Assembly: GCF_036567765.1 (NCBI RefSeq)
Contig: NZ_DATCTU010000036.1
Coordinates: forward strand, 45,010 to 109,009
Length of the DNA: 64,000 nucleotides
From: Pseudobacteroides sp.
GTDB lineage: Bacteria > Bacillota > Clostridia > Acetivibrionales > DSM-2933
Direction: 5' to 3'
Shown here: in pieces, positions 25,426 through 35,512 of the stretch
Numbering within the stretch: the stretch's first letter is position 1
Layout: each line of letters begins with the position of its first letter
The notes under the pieces: model-generated
The model's database searches: none
The model's input: only the letters and a program-made list of their open reading frames with translations
What the model was told of the DNA's origin: nothing
Position numbers and translations under genes: made by a program

Positions 25426-27096
25426 TTAGCAAAAACAACTTCCTCCAAGAAATTCTTTAATAATTGAGTTTAAAGGTATTTCCTTTGTATCCACGGGAAG
25501 AAAATTTCCTAGAAATTCAATAAGTCTCTTCGCCTCAGAATATTCTGAGGACATGCTGCCAATCTCGGCCAATAATGGCTCTGCAAGGACTTTCAAAACT
25601 CCTAACTCATAAACCAATGCAGAGTTGAACATTATATCCGCTTCTTCCTGATATGGGAAAATATTTTTTTCCTCTCCCCTTCTGACAGATGGCCATCTTT
25701 GCAAGGTACTAGCCGCTGTGCTTCCCCTGAACTGAAAATCCCTTACTATTCTTCTTATCAGCCTTGAATCGGTAGTAGGAATCCTGTTATGTTCGTCTAT
25801 GCTAAGAGAAGTCAGTGCACTTACATAAATCTTAAACTTTCTTTCCTTGGGGATAAGGGATGTGAGTTTTTCATTGAGGCCATGTATGCCTTCTATTATT
25901 ATTAACTGGTCATCATCTATTTTTAGCTTTCTGCCAACATCATCCCTGCAACCCTTTGTAAAATTGAAAATAGGCACCTCTACTTCCTTACCGGAAATCA
26001 ATTCACTTAGCTGCTGATTAAAAAGTTCCACATCTATGGCTTCTAATGCCTCGAAGTCGTAATCACCCATTTCATCCTTAGGCGTATGCTCTCTGTCAAC
26101 AAAGTAGTCATCGAGAGATACAGTAACAGGCTTTAATCCATTTACCCTAAGCTGTACAGAAAGTCTTTGAGCAAATGTAGTCTTACCCGATGAAGAAGGT
26201 CCAGATATAAGAACAACTCTTTTTTTGTTCTCACTGTTTGTAATGAGATCGGCAATCTGGGCAATTTTTTTCTCATGCAAAGCCTCCGAAACCCTTATAA
26301 GTGTATTTATCTGCCCTTCCATAATAATATTATTTATATCCCCAGCATTATTAACACCTAATATACTTCCCCACTTTTTATATTCCTTAAAAATTGAAAA
26401 TAATTTTTTTTGTTCTTCAAACTCAGGCATTTTCGAAGGATCACGTTTATCGGGATACATCAGAATAAGCCCCGGTGCATAAAACTTAAGTGCGAATTTT
26501 TTAATATGTCCTGTCCCAGGTGCCATGTACCCATAAAAATAATCATCAAGATCATCGCAGTTATACATTGTCACATAGGGCTTACGCCTGTGTTCCACTG
26601 CCCTGTACCTGTCTAACCTGCCGCTCTTTTTGAATAGCTCCTTTGCATCATCACGGGACATAATCCTTTTGACAAAAGGAATGTTTGCATTAACCAACTC
26701 CCACATCCTTTTCTCAATGAGTGTTACCTCACCCTGATCAAGGGGCTTTTCACCTTTCAATTCGCAATATATTCCTTTACTGATGGTATGGCAGATAACA
26801 AGCTTTCTTTCAGGAAACAGATCATGTACTGCCTTAATCAATATAAAATGCAAGCTTCTTCTGTATATTCTCATTCCGTCTTCATCAGTCAAATCAAGAA
26901 ACTCCAAATCACAATTATCGGTAATAATGTAATTAAGCTCTTTAATATCATTATTTACCTTTGCTGCAAAAATGGGATATTTATAATCCTTTTCATAATC
27001 CTTTGCCAATTCTTCTAAAGATACACCTTCAGCTACCAGTCTTTCAGATCCATTCTTAAAGCCAACCCTAACCATTTTTAAATCATGTTCTTTCAT
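25426..27096 (-). CDS. uridine kinase-like nucleoside kinase with ThrRS-type N-terminus
   Basis: A 556-residue cytoplasmic protein. The N-terminal ~200 residues resemble the TGS and second additional domain of threonyl-tRNA synthetase. The C-terminal half is a P-loop nucleoside kinase, with Walker A GPSSSGKTT at 299-307, then VSLDDYF and IIEGIHGLNE. The fused family is widespread in Clostridia and Bacteroidetes and is annotated as nucleoside kinase; the substrate is usually inferred as uridine or cytidine. It starts at an ATG behind GAGGAG. It ends with GGSCFC. Confidence 0.9.
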   Translation of the reverse strand: MKEHDLKMVRVGFKNGSERLVAEGVSLEELAKDYEKDYKYPIFAAKVNNDIKELNYIITDNCDLEFLDLTDEDGMRIYRRSLHFILIKAVHDLFPERKLVICHTISKGIYCELKGEKPLDQGEVTLIEKRMWELVNANIPFVKRIMSRDDAKELFKKSGRLDRYRAVEHRRKPYVTMYNCDDLDDYFYGYMAPGTGHIKKFALKFYAPGLILMYPDKRDPSKMPEFEEQKKLFSIFKEYKKWGSILGVNNAGDINNIIMEGQINTLIRVSEALHEKKIAQIADLITNSENKKRVVLISGPSSSGKTTFAQRLSVQLRVNGLKPVTVSLDDYFVDREHTPKDEMGDYDFEALEAIDVELFNQQLSELISGKEVEVPIFNFTKGCRDDVGRKLKIDDDQLIIIEGIHGLNEKLTSLIPKERKFKIYVSALTSLSIDEHNRIPTTDSRLIRRIVRDFQFRGSTAASTLQRWPSVRRGEEKNIFPYQEEADIMFNSALVYELGVLKVLAEPLLAEIGSMSSEYSEAKRLIEFLGNFLPVDTKEIPLNSIIKEFLGGSCFC

Positions 27097-27367
27097 GTTT
27101 TGTCTCCTCTATCCTGTCATATAGTAATTATGCTATATTAAAAGTGTATTATTAATCAAATTTAAAGAATTCAAAAGTGCTATTGATCACTTTTCATATA
27201 GTTCTATTGTTATATTAAATCATATAATAATATTCTATAAATCGCACAAAATTCCTCCTTTTATTATTTTCAAGGCATGTTTATTCATTTCCAAAGCATA
27301 TATTGACATGCATATTCTCGTGCTATAGAATCATTTTGAAATATGTTAGTTATGGGGGCTGATTGGT

Positions 27368-28216
27368 TTGGACTTTAAAAAAGCAGGTTCTGAAATATTT
27401 ATTCCTGATGGAAAAGATGCGGCTGAGGCAATTGAGCGAACTACACACATGGCAATTGCTGCACACCAGGATGATATTGAAATCATGGCATATCAAGGCA
27501 TAGCAGAGTGTTTTTGCAATAACTCCAAATGGCTTACAGGTGTAGTTGTAACTAACGGAGCCGGAAGCTCAAAAGGAGAATTTTACAGTTCTTTTTCAGA
27601 CGAAGAGTTTATTAATATAAGAAAGCTTGAACAAAAGAAGGCTGCTTTTGTAGGTGAATACAGTTCTGTTGCCATGCTGAACTACAGCAGCCGCGAAGCT
27701 AAGGACCCTTATAATAAAGACATCTTAAAGGACTTAAAATCTATTATATTAAAAGCAAAACCGGAAATAATATATACTCACAATCTTTTTGACAAGCATC
27801 AGACTCATTTAAGCGTTGCTGTTAAGGTAATCAATGCCATCCGGGAGCTCTCTCCTTCAGAAAGACCAAAAGAGCTTTATGGTTGTGAAGTATGGCGAAG
27901 CCTTGACTGGCTTGTATCTCAAGATAGAATAATCTTTGATGTATCCGAAAACCCAAACATTGCAGCTGCACTGATTGAGGTCTATAATTCCCAAATATCA
28001 GGCAACAAGGAATACCACAAGGCAGCTATCGGCCGAAGATGTGCAAATGCTACCTTTTATAGTTCGCAAGAATCCGACTCACTAGCCAATTCCATATTGG
28101 GAATGGACCTAACACCCCTTATCGAAAATGTCGATATTGATATTATAAGCTACGCCCGGGGATTTATAGAGAGATTTAATCTCGAAGCAGTAAATGCCAT
28201 AAAAAATGCACTTTAA
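27368..28216 (+). CDS. PIG-L/LmbE-family deacetylase
   Basis: A 282-residue cytoplasmic protein of the PIG-L family, zinc-dependent N-acetyl-sugar deacetylases. The motif is AAHQDDIEI (residues 32-40) where most members have AHPDDE, and the later metal His is in THNLFDKHQTH. The substrate is unknown (GlcNAc conjugates, by family). It begins with TTG at 27368 behind GGGGG; an ATG nearby is out of frame. It is divergent from the nucleoside kinase and followed by prfC after 126 bases. Confidence 0.85.
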   Translation: MDFKKAGSEIFIPDGKDAAEAIERTTHMAIAAHQDDIEIMAYQGIAECFCNNSKWLTGVVVTNGAGSSKGEFYSSFSDEEFINIRKLEQKKAAFVGEYSSVAMLNYSSREAKDPYNKDILKDLKSIILKAKPEIIYTHNLFDKHQTHLSVAVKVINAIRELSPSERPKELYGCEVWRSLDWLVSQDRIIFDVSENPNIAAALIEVYNSQISGNKEYHKAAIGRRCANATFYSSQESDSLANSILGMDLTPLIENVDIDIISYARGFIERFNLEAVNAIKNAL

Positions 28217-28342
28217 AACAGGAAATCGGGAAAGAATACTATATAATGCATTAAATTTGACAGGAAATATTATTTTACTATAAAATTAATCTGCCGTCTT
28301 ATTTGACGAATATACCCAAAAATTATTGAAAGAGGTTTAAAA

Positions 28343-29947
28343 ATGCCGGATTTAAAAGAAACAATATGTAATGAAGTATCACGCAGAAAAACCTTTGCTA
28401 TAATCTCTCACCCTGACGCAGGTAAAACAACTTTGACGGAAAAACTGCTGCTGTATGGTGGTGCCATCAGACTGGCAGGTTCTGTAAAGTCAAGAAAAAC
28501 CAATAAACATGCGGTTTCAGATTGGATGGAGATAGAAAAGCAAAGGGGTATATCAGTAACATCCAGTGTTCTCCAATTCACATATAATGATTATTGTATA
28601 AATATTCTAGACACACCTGGTCACCAGGATTTCAGTGAAGATACATACAGAACCCTGGTTGCGGCCGATAGTGCAGTTATGCTTATAGATGGTGCGAAAG
28701 GTGTGGAAGCACAGACCATTAAGCTTTTTCATGTATGTAAAATGAGAGGCATACCCATTTTCACCTTCGTGAATAAAATGGATAGAGCGAGTAAAGATCC
28801 CTTTGAGCTTATGGAAGAAATTGAAAATGTCCTTGGTATACGTTCTTATCCAATGAACTGGCCTATTGGTACCGAAGGGGACTTTAAAGGAGTTTATAAC
28901 AGAAAAAAGTCCCAGATAGAGCTGTTTGACGGCGGTAATCACGGACAAACCACAGTATCTTCCACAGTTGGAAGTGTTAATGATAAAATTTTCTCAGAGC
29001 TGTTGGGCGAGCATTACTACAACAAGCTGTGTGAAGAAATTGAGCTGCTCAATCTTGCAGGAGATGAGTTTGACAAAAAGAAGATAATGACCGGTGAATT
29101 GACTCCCATATTTTTTGGAAGTGCAATGACCAATTTTGGTGTGCAACCATTCTTGGAAGAGTTCCTTAACTTAGCACCAAAGCCTGGCTTTAAAAAGTCC
29201 TCCATTGGTGATGTTGATCCTGAAAGTGAAAAATTCACAGGATTCATTTTCAAAATACAGGCGAACATGAATCCAACCCACAGAGACCGCATCGCATTTC
29301 TCAGGATTTGTTCCGGCAAGTTTACAAAGGGAATGCCCGTTCATCATGTTCAGAGTAAAAAGGAAATTCGCCTCGCACAGCCTACCCAATTTATGGCACA
29401 GGAAAGAACCATAGTAGAAGAGGCTTATCCCGGAGATATCATAGGGCTTTTCGACCCAGGTATTTTTAACATTGGAGACACCCTAAGTGAAGGAAACTCG
29501 CAGCTCAGGTTTGATGGTATTCCCATATTCCCTGCCGAGCACTTTGCAAGAGTAACTGCCTCCGACTCAATGAAAAGAAAGCAGTTCCAAAAGGGAATAA
29601 TGCAGCTTTCAGAGGAAGGAGCCATTCAGACCTTCAAACAAATCGATATAGGTATTGAAGCACTTATTGTGGGTGCTGTCGGTGCACTTCAGTTTGAAGT
29701 TCTCGAATACAGATTAAAATATGAGTATGGTGTTGACATCAAAATACAGCATCTTCCTTTTAAACATGCCAGGTGGATTGTAGGCGAAAACATTGACCCT
29801 AGAAAACTTAACCTGACAAGTTCTACAATGATCACAGAGGACAGCGAGAACCGGCATGTTCTGCTCTTTGAAAACGAATGGTCAATTCGCTGGGCTGAGG
29901 AAAGAAATAAGGACATCAACCTTGTGGATATAGCGACGAGCTTTTAA
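28343..29947 (+). CDS. prfC: peptide chain release factor 3
   Basis: A 534-residue translational GTPase that removes RF1/RF2 from the ribosome after termination. The G motifs are SHPDAGKTT, DTPGHQDF and NKMDR, with RGISVTSS as switch I. Length and C-terminal domains (QFMAQERTIVEEAYPGDIIGLFD, LKYEYGVDI) match RF3 rather than EF-G or EF-Tu. GAGG precedes the ATG. Followed by a strong terminator. Confidence 0.97.
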   Translation: MPDLKETICNEVSRRKTFAIISHPDAGKTTLTEKLLLYGGAIRLAGSVKSRKTNKHAVSDWMEIEKQRGISVTSSVLQFTYNDYCINILDTPGHQDFSEDTYRTLVAADSAVMLIDGAKGVEAQTIKLFHVCKMRGIPIFTFVNKMDRASKDPFELMEEIENVLGIRSYPMNWPIGTEGDFKGVYNRKKSQIELFDGGNHGQTTVSSTVGSVNDKIFSELLGEHYYNKLCEEIELLNLAGDEFDKKKIMTGELTPIFFGSAMTNFGVQPFLEEFLNLAPKPGFKKSSIGDVDPESEKFTGFIFKIQANMNPTHRDRIAFLRICSGKFTKGMPVHHVQSKKEIRLAQPTQFMAQERTIVEEAYPGDIIGLFDPGIFNIGDTLSEGNSQLRFDGIPIFPAEHFARVTASDSMKRKQFQKGIMQLSEEGAIQTFKQIDIGIEALIVGAVGALQFEVLEYRLKYEYGVDIKIQHLPFKHARWIVGENIDPRKLNLTSSTMITEDSENRHVLLFENEWSIRWAEERNKDINLVDIATSF

Positions 29948-29967
29948 CTTTTTGGTAGACGCAATAT

Positions 29968-30019
29968 AAAACAGATGGTGAAAATTCAATGTTTTTATTA
30001 ATTTCACCATCTGTTTTGA
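29968..30019. terminator. terminator after prfC
   Basis: AAAACAGATGGTGAAA pairs with its complement at 30002-30017 across an AT-rich loop. It works for prfC and may serve the convergent TPR gene. Confidence 0.85.
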
Positions 30020-30095
30020 TTTTTAGCGAACTTAAATGAATGCATAATAAAATAGATAAGGGTTTACATGCAGAAAATCCACCAATGAATACTTC

Positions 30096-31433
30096 CTAAC
30101 AAAAATACGATCCAGGTACAGGGCTATCTACTCTAAAAGGTAATCGCTTTTTTCCAGCCTTCCCAGAGCATTTCAAATATTCTTTTCTTTCCATATAAAA
30201 CTGTACATTCTCCCCAAAATCCCCTTGAACATCAATATTTTCACTTAAAATCTCAGTTACAATATAACTTGTTGACCTTTGATCGGGAGGCAGTTGATCC
30301 AGCTTTCCAGTTTCACTATTTACCTTAAGCCCTCCGTTCCATGGAAAAAAATATGTCTGAGACATTAATCCACAAATGTCAGGTGTTAATGTAGAAACAT
30401 TTAACCAATCTTGATTAAATGCAAATACAATCTGACCATTACTAATTTCCGCTAACTCAGGATACTCGTTTAAGAGATTATTATTTGCTGCAATTATCAG
30501 TTGATTTTCCTCAAGTTGCTTTTTATATATACTTGAAGGTAATCTCATTAATTCTGACAAAACTTTTCCAATAATTTCCGAGTCTCTGTCCGGTAAATAA
30601 GAAATAGAATTACAGGACAAATTTAGTTTCTCAAGAAAACCTTTTAATCTTAATAATATTGATTTAATCTCCTCATTACTTCCCCATTTTGCAACATATC
30701 TACCTCCTGCAACATTAAGGTTCTCCTCATTATCATCAAAATATTGAATCACTACTGAACCATATTGTATATAGTGCCAGTATTTAATAAACATTTCAGG
30801 TTTTAAAATGGTCTTGTGCCTTAAAAAACACTCTTCCAACTTCTCTATCATGCAAACACAATTAGCAATATTCTCATTTTCTGCACTTTGTTTCCCAAAA
30901 CAACCTTTTGCAGAAGAAATAAACTCTTCTATTCCTTCAATGCTGTTTGATAACAAACAATACCAGTAATACTGATACCATACCCAGAAATCTTCTCCTT
31001 TGTCGACTTTTTCAAGAAGCAGTTTTGCTTTTCCGGGCTGGAATTGAGCTGTTAAAGCAAGCGTTAATTCCATTGTTGCCTTTAAATCACCTGGAGATAT
31101 TGAAAGTGCTCTTTCAAGAAATGGAATTGCCATCCTGTTATGCCCCACATCAATAAAATGATATCCCAGATTATAAAAGGGTTCAAAACTATTGAACTTT
31201 GTGATTGCATCCTTAAATAAGTTCGCTTCGTCTGTTGCTCCAAGCTTTAACAAGCACTCATTTGCAAGCTTATAACACCCTAAAAATGAAGGATCCGATG
31301 AAAATGCAAAAACAAGAAGTCTTAAAGCCTCCTGATAATTCCCTCCCTCAAAGGCTTTTTGGGCATTATTAAATTGCTCGTTGCCTTCATTATAAGTGTT
31401 CTCTTTCTTTTTAAAAATGTGAAATATACCCAA
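30096..31433 (-). CDS. TPR-repeat protein of unknown function
   Basis: A protein of about 445 residues. The N-terminal ~160 residues carry TPR-like helix pairs (AQKAFEGGNYQEALRLLVFAF, FYNLGYHFIDVGHNRMAIPFLERALSISP); the C-terminal part is not recognised. It is probably cytoplasmic, a protein-interaction scaffold. The frame extends to a GTG at 31472 without a ribosome site; GAGGTGA just before a TTG at 31433 makes that the better start. Monocistronic; a strong hairpin lies upstream at 31615. Confidence 0.75.
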   Translation of the reverse strand: MGIFHIFKKKENTYNEGNEQFNNAQKAFEGGNYQEALRLLVFAFSSDPSFLGCYKLANECLLKLGATDEANLFKDAITKFNSFEPFYNLGYHFIDVGHNRMAIPFLERALSISPGDLKATMELTLALTAQFQPGKAKLLLEKVDKGEDFWVWYQYYWYCLLSNSIEGIEEFISSAKGCFGKQSAENENIANCVCMIEKLEECFLRHKTILKPEMFIKYWHYIQYGSVVIQYFDDNEENLNVAGGRYVAKWGSNEEIKSILLRLKGFLEKLNLSCNSISYLPDRDSEIIGKVLSELMRLPSSIYKKQLEENQLIIAANNNLLNEYPELAEISNGQIVFAFNQDWLNVSTLTPDICGLMSQTYFFPWNGGLKVNSETGKLDQLPPDQRSTSYIVTEILSENIDVQGDFGENVQFYMERKEYLKCSGKAGKKRLPFRVDSPVPGSYFC

Positions 31434-31614
31434 TAAATTCACCTCATTTGATAGAAAATGTCCTGATAGCACTTCGACTATATTAAAATATTATTTATGT
31501 TTGTATTGCCCAAAAAATTATATATAGCTTGTTTGTTGTGTAGTCTTTTTATTTATAACTAATTATACAACATCTTCGGGCCCTTTTGGACCAGCATTTT
31601 GCTGTTTTTATACA

Positions 31615-31660
31615 AAAAGGTGTGTTACAAAACTAAAAATAGTTTTGTAACACACCTTTT
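31615..31660 (-). terminator. strong terminator after the SEC-C gene
   Basis: A perfect 20-bp stem, loop AAAAAT, with A-run and T-run ends, 27 bases downstream of the SEC-C gene. Confidence 0.9.
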
Positions 31661-31686
31661 ATATGCACAAATCTTAAAACTATATT

Positions 31687-32583
31687 TTATCCGCAGCACT
31701 TTTTATACTTTCTTCCACTTCCGCAAGGACAAAGTTGATTTGGCCCCACTTTCTCAGACTCTCCTAAGGCAGTTTGACTGCCACTTTGATAAAAGCAATT
31801 CCAATCCTTTATTTCCTCTATTGCATCGTCAATATAATGATAGTATATGTCATTTCCAGTCCTTTCAAGAACTTCATCCTTATCCATCTTTAGTATTTCT
31901 TCCACATCATCAAGTTCAATTACAAGAACATCTACCAGTTCCTTTTCGTATACAGTTTTGATCTCATCAATCACTTCAGCCGGGTATAAATCGCTGCAAG
32001 CAGACACAATCTCCGCCATAACCGACTCATTTTTATCCCAGTTGTCGGAGATCAAGAGATCCTTGTAATATTTTAATGCTTCTTCCCTGTTCAATACACC
32101 TTGAACAGCGAGTATAGCTATTGCCGCAACAGCATGACTTCTAATAACATCATCTATACTGTCATCTATTATTATACTTTTAATAGGTTCATAATCATTT
32201 CCGCACAGTGATGCAAGGAGTCTGCCTGTAGATTCACATACGGAATCCCCAAAAAGTTTATAAACTAAATCACCTGGTAGCCTTAACATATCAACATACA
32301 CTTTGTATGCATCGGATACCCTGAATTGTGCAAGAAGATATATTGCGTAAATATGCCCAAAATAATCATCATCATTGGCATATCTTTTATAATTGTCATA
32401 AACCTTTTTAAGCACATCCATCAATACAGGAACAGCTTCTTGTTCTCTTGTGACCAAATTCCTTAATACAGGTTCCGGAAATCCAACCTTATTGAATTCA
32501 ATAAGCTTAATTAGTTCTGAAACGGAATACTTTCCATAATCAATGTTATTAGGCAGGCTATTTTTAATTTTATTGTTTACCAT
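31687..32583 (-). CDS. DUF1186-like protein with C-terminal SEC-C zinc motif
   Basis: A 298-residue cytoplasmic protein. The helical N-terminal region (about 20-200, HEAT-like) resembles the DUF1186 domain. The last 22 residues are a SEC-C motif (CPCGSGRKYKKCC), which binds zinc as in SecA. SEC-C is often a nucleic-acid or protein interaction tag; the function is unknown. Monocistronic, flanked by terminators. Confidence 0.85.
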   Translation of the reverse strand: MVNNKIKNSLPNNIDYGKYSVSELIKLIEFNKVGFPEPVLRNLVTREQEAVPVLMDVLKKVYDNYKRYANDDDYFGHIYAIYLLAQFRVSDAYKVYVDMLRLPGDLVYKLFGDSVCESTGRLLASLCGNDYEPIKSIIIDDSIDDVIRSHAVAAIAILAVQGVLNREEALKYYKDLLISDNWDKNESVMAEIVSACSDLYPAEVIDEIKTVYEKELVDVLVIELDDVEEILKMDKDEVLERTGNDIYYHYIDDAIEEIKDWNCFYQSGSQTALGESEKVGPNQLCPCGSGRKYKKCCG

Positions 32584-32681
32584 GGCTTATCCCCTTTGCT
32601 TACACCTTATGATTAACTCTTCAGAACGATTTTGTTTCCTTACAGATAATTTTTCAGGTAAATATATTTTGTTGAACATTT

Positions 32682-32715
32682 AAAAATTCCGGGATCACAT
32701 AATCCCGGAATTTTT
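32682..32715 (-). terminator. terminator of the tRNA cluster
   Basis: A perfect stem AAAAATTCCGGGAT/ATCCCGGAATTTTT with a 6-nt loop, 6 bases after tRNA-Lys. Confidence 0.92.
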
Positions 32716-32720
32716 AGTTT

Positions 32721-32796
32721 TGGTGAGCCATCCGCGACTCGAACGCGGGACACCATGATTAAAAGTCATGTGCTCTGCCAACTGAGCTAATGGCCC
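32721..32796 (-). tRNA. tRNA-Lys (UUU)
   Basis: A 76-nt cloverleaf on the minus strand with GGGCCAT acceptor, GTTCGAGTC T-loop, encoded CCA and anticodon TTT (32761-32763) in loop CTTTTAA. It is the last gene of a three-tRNA transcript. Confidence 0.97.
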
Positions 32797-32799
32797 TAA

Positions 32800-32876
32800 T
32801 GGCTGGGATGGCTGGACTCGAACCAACGAAATGCCAGAGTCAAAGTCTGGTGCCTTACCGGCTTGGCGACATCCCA
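32800..32876 (-). tRNA. tRNA-Gln (UUG)
   Basis: Cloverleaf with TGGGATG acceptor, GTTCGAGTC T-loop and encoded CCA; anticodon TTG (32841-32843) in loop CTTTGAC. Only 3 bases separate it from tRNA-Lys. Confidence 0.97.
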
Positions 32877-32937
32877 TTATTGAGAAGTGTGAAGTCGATT
32901 ATAAGCAATTGCAACTTCTCACCTCTATAAGTTTTAG

Positions 32938-33014
32938 TGGGGTGGATGATGGGAGTCGAACCCACGACCTCCAGAGCCACAATCTGGCACTCTAACCAAC
33001 TGAGCTACATCCAC
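32938..33014 (-). tRNA. tRNA-His (GUG)
   Basis: Cloverleaf with GTGGATG acceptor, GTTCGACTC T-loop and encoded CCA; anticodon GTG (32978-32980). The base at 33015 supplies the extra 5' G of tRNA-His. A GAGAAGT/ACTTCTC hairpin fills the 61-base gap to tRNA-Gln. Confidence 0.97.
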
Positions 33015-33044
33015 CACATTGATGCCTACACAAAAATCATTTAC

Positions 33045-33116
33045 GATTTTGCGAATTTGATTGTTGTCGAAAGAAATTGTGATGTGCATTACAACACGAT
33101 TTCGCAGACCTCAAAA
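33045..33116 (+). repeat. dispersed hairpin repeat, copy A
   Basis: The core arms GAAATTGTGATGT (33073-33085) and ACAACACGATTTC (33091-33103) flank a 5-nt loop. The 41 bases 33045-33085 match copy C (43527-43567) at 33 positions. It sits between the tRNA promoter and tRNA-His. Confidence 0.65.
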
Positions 33117-33129
33117 AAGACACAAAAAT

Positions 33130-33158
33130 ATCTTAAGATAAAAAGTCCAATCTGTCAA
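33130..33158 (-). promoter_or_regulatory. promoter of the tRNA-His-Gln-Lys cluster
   Basis: -35 TTGACA (33153-33158), 17-bp spacer and -10 TAAGAT (33130-33135) on the minus strand, about 115 bases before tRNA-His. The leader between would contain repeat copy A. Confidence 0.6.
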
Positions 33159-33335
33159 TAGTTATTTTTAATTTTTTATTATTTTTATTTTATCGGCACA
33201 ATATTCCATATAATTAATATAAAATTTATAAAATTTTTACAAAAAAGTGTTTCCCTTTTTGTTGAATAATGTTAGAATAAGTATGCAGCTGGATAACACT
33301 AAAAAATTCTATTCTTATGATAAATGGTGAAAACA

Positions 33336-33530
33336 ATGTTTCTAGCTTTTTTTGAAGGTATTTTTATAGGCTTTATGGGAGGGATTATTTTTGCGGTACT
33401 TTTCCTTCGCTATTTAAGCATAATACGAATTAGTGTTGTAAAAAAATCGCAGAAAAATACCCAAAATGAGATTAAATCTCCATACAGCGATATTAATCTC
33501 ATGGATACTAAATTTAGAGATTGCGGTTAA
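33336..33530 (+). CDS. small single-span membrane protein
   Basis: A 64-residue protein: one Gly/Phe-rich hydrophobic helix (about 3-25), then a Lys-rich cytoplasmic tail. ATGs lie at 33324 and 33336; only the second has a GGTGA site at normal spacing, so it is preferred. There is no recognisable family. It is followed by a 13-bp hairpin. Confidence 0.6.
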   Translation: MFLAFFEGIFIGFMGGIIFAVLFLRYLSIIRISVVKKSQKNTQNEIKSPYSDINLMDTKFRDCG

Positions 33531-33562
33531 AGACAATACCTGACGAATGAGGTATTGTCTTT
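33529..33562. terminator. hairpin between the small membrane gene and nadE
   Basis: A perfect stem AAAGACAATACCT with its complement and an 8-nt loop; short U-runs on both strands. It may end both convergent genes. Confidence 0.75.
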
Positions 33563-33592
33563 GCATGTGAATATTCTTTTTAACTGGAATGC

Positions 33593-35512
33593 CTAAATGT
33601 CCTTAAGCCATAGATTTACGTCTGCATCACTGGGCATACGCCAGTCTCCCCTTGGTGAAAGACTGATTGTTCCAACCTTAGGCCCATCAGGTAAACATGA
33701 CCGCTTAAACTGCTGAGAGAAAAATCTCTTAAGGAAAGTCTTCAGCCATTTGATTATCACATCATCTTCATAACTTCCATTAAAAGCTTTTCTGCATAGG
33801 AATAAAATCTTATCGGGGGATGCACCGTACCTGATCATATGATATAGGAAAAAGTCATGTAATTCATAGGGACCTATTATATCCTCGGTCTTCTGATTTA
33901 TATTGCCTTTTTCATCGGGAGGAAGTAACTCCGGGCTTATGGGGGTACTGAGAATTTTTTTCAGCACACTTCTGGTATTCTGATTCGACATATTATCCGC
34001 AACCCACTCTACCAGGAATTTTACCAGTGTCTTGGGTATACTGCAGTTTACGGAATACATGGACATATGGTCACCATTGTAAGTACACCAGCCCAATGCC
34101 AATTCCGACAAATCCCCTGTTCCAATCACTATTCCATTTATTTTATTGGAAATATCCATAAGTATCTGAGTACGTTCCCTGGCTTGCACATTTTCATATG
34201 TAACATCATGAATTGACATATCATGCCCGATATCCTTAAAGTGCTGAATACATGAGGGCTTAATATCAATTTCTTTTATGGAAACATTCAATGACTTCAT
34301 TAATTCCAATGCATTATAGTATGTTTCATCGGTTGTTCCAAAGCCAGGCATTGTAATGGCATGAATGTTTTCCATGGGAATACCCAATATTTCGAAGGTC
34401 TTCCATGTCACAAGCAAAGCAAGAGTTGAATCAAGCCCACCGGAAATTCCGATTACAGTGTTTTTTACACCAGTATGAATAAGCCTCTTTGCAAGGCCGG
34501 AAGTCTGTATGTCAAATATCTCTCTGCATCTTTTATCACGGCTTCCCACATCTGCCGGAACAAATGGATGAGGATCAATAAACCTACATATATCATTTAG
34601 CTTTGCTTCTTTTATATTAAAACCTATTTTCCTTGCCCTGTTCTTAACATTAGCTTCCATAAAGCTTGTATTTTTCATCCTGTCGTTGTTTAACTTTGCA
34701 ACGTCTATTTCACAGCATAACAGTTGACCGTTCATGGAGAATCTTTCGTTTTCGCACAATACCCCTCCATTTTCGGCAATCAGTGCATGTCCCCCAAAAA
34801 CAATATCTGTAGTTGATTCGTAAATACCGCTTGATGCATAGATATATCCCGCAATACACTTTGCAGACTGCTGTTTTATAAGTTCTCTCCTGTATTCGCT
34901 TTTTCCAATAATCTCATTACTTGCAGAGAGATTGAACAGCATTGTTGCTCCAAGCATTGATTGGTATGAGCTTGGCGGAACAGGAACCCATAAATCTTCA
35001 CATATTTCTACACCGAAACACGCACCGTTAAAGTTTACAGCATCAAACAAAAGATCCACTCCAAAAGGAACATTTCTGCCACAAAGCCATACCGTATCAC
35101 TTAACGCTTTTACCCCTGATGCAAACCAGCGTTCCTCGTAGAATTCCTTATAGCCTGGTATATAGGTTTTGGGAACAACCCCGAGTATTTCTCCCGATTG
35201 TATCACAACACCTGAATTAAAAAGCTGTGCATCAATCTTAACCGGCATCCCTACAATTGCAACAATATCAGTATCCTTTGTATTCTCCAATATACTGCTT
35301 AAATATGTCATGGACTGTTCCAGCAAAATCTCTTGGTGGAACAGATCCCCGCATGTATAAGCAGTAATGGAAAGCTCTGGGAACAGTATTATCTGGCAAT
35401 CTTCCTTGTCCGCCTTCATAATAAATTCTACAATTTTTTCAGAATTAAACTCACAATTAGCCACTTTTAGTTCCGGAACCGCAGCCGCAACTTTTACAAA
35501 ACCATGATTCAT
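33593..35512 (-). CDS. nadE: glutamine-dependent NAD+ synthetase
   Basis: A 639-residue enzyme making NAD+ from deamido-NAD+, ATP and glutamine. The N-terminal ~280 residues are a nitrilase-type amidase domain with Glu in FPELSITAY, the Lys in VPKTYIPGYKEFYEERWF and Cys in GVEICEDLW. The C-terminal synthetase has the SGGLDS ATP loop and GTGDLSELALGW. The frame extends to 35566, but GGGTGAT before the ATG at 35512 sets the start. Monocistronic. Confidence 0.96.
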   Translation of the reverse strand: MNHGFVKVAAAVPELKVANCEFNSEKIVEFIMKADKEDCQIILFPELSITAYTCGDLFHQEILLEQSMTYLSSILENTKDTDIVAIVGMPVKIDAQLFNSGVVIQSGEILGVVPKTYIPGYKEFYEERWFASGVKALSDTVWLCGRNVPFGVDLLFDAVNFNGACFGVEICEDLWVPVPPSSYQSMLGATMLFNLSASNEIIGKSEYRRELIKQQSAKCIAGYIYASSGIYESTTDIVFGGHALIAENGGVLCENERFSMNGQLLCCEIDVAKLNNDRMKNTSFMEANVKNRARKIGFNIKEAKLNDICRFIDPHPFVPADVGSRDKRCREIFDIQTSGLAKRLIHTGVKNTVIGISGGLDSTLALLVTWKTFEILGIPMENIHAITMPGFGTTDETYYNALELMKSLNVSIKEIDIKPSCIQHFKDIGHDMSIHDVTYENVQARERTQILMDISNKINGIVIGTGDLSELALGWCTYNGDHMSMYSVNCSIPKTLVKFLVEWVADNMSNQNTRSVLKKILSTPISPELLPPDEKGNINQKTEDIIGPYELHDFFLYHMIRYGASPDKILFLCRKAFNGSYEDDVIIKWLKTFLKRFFSQQFKRSCLPDGPKVGTISLSPRGDWRMPSDADVNLWLKDI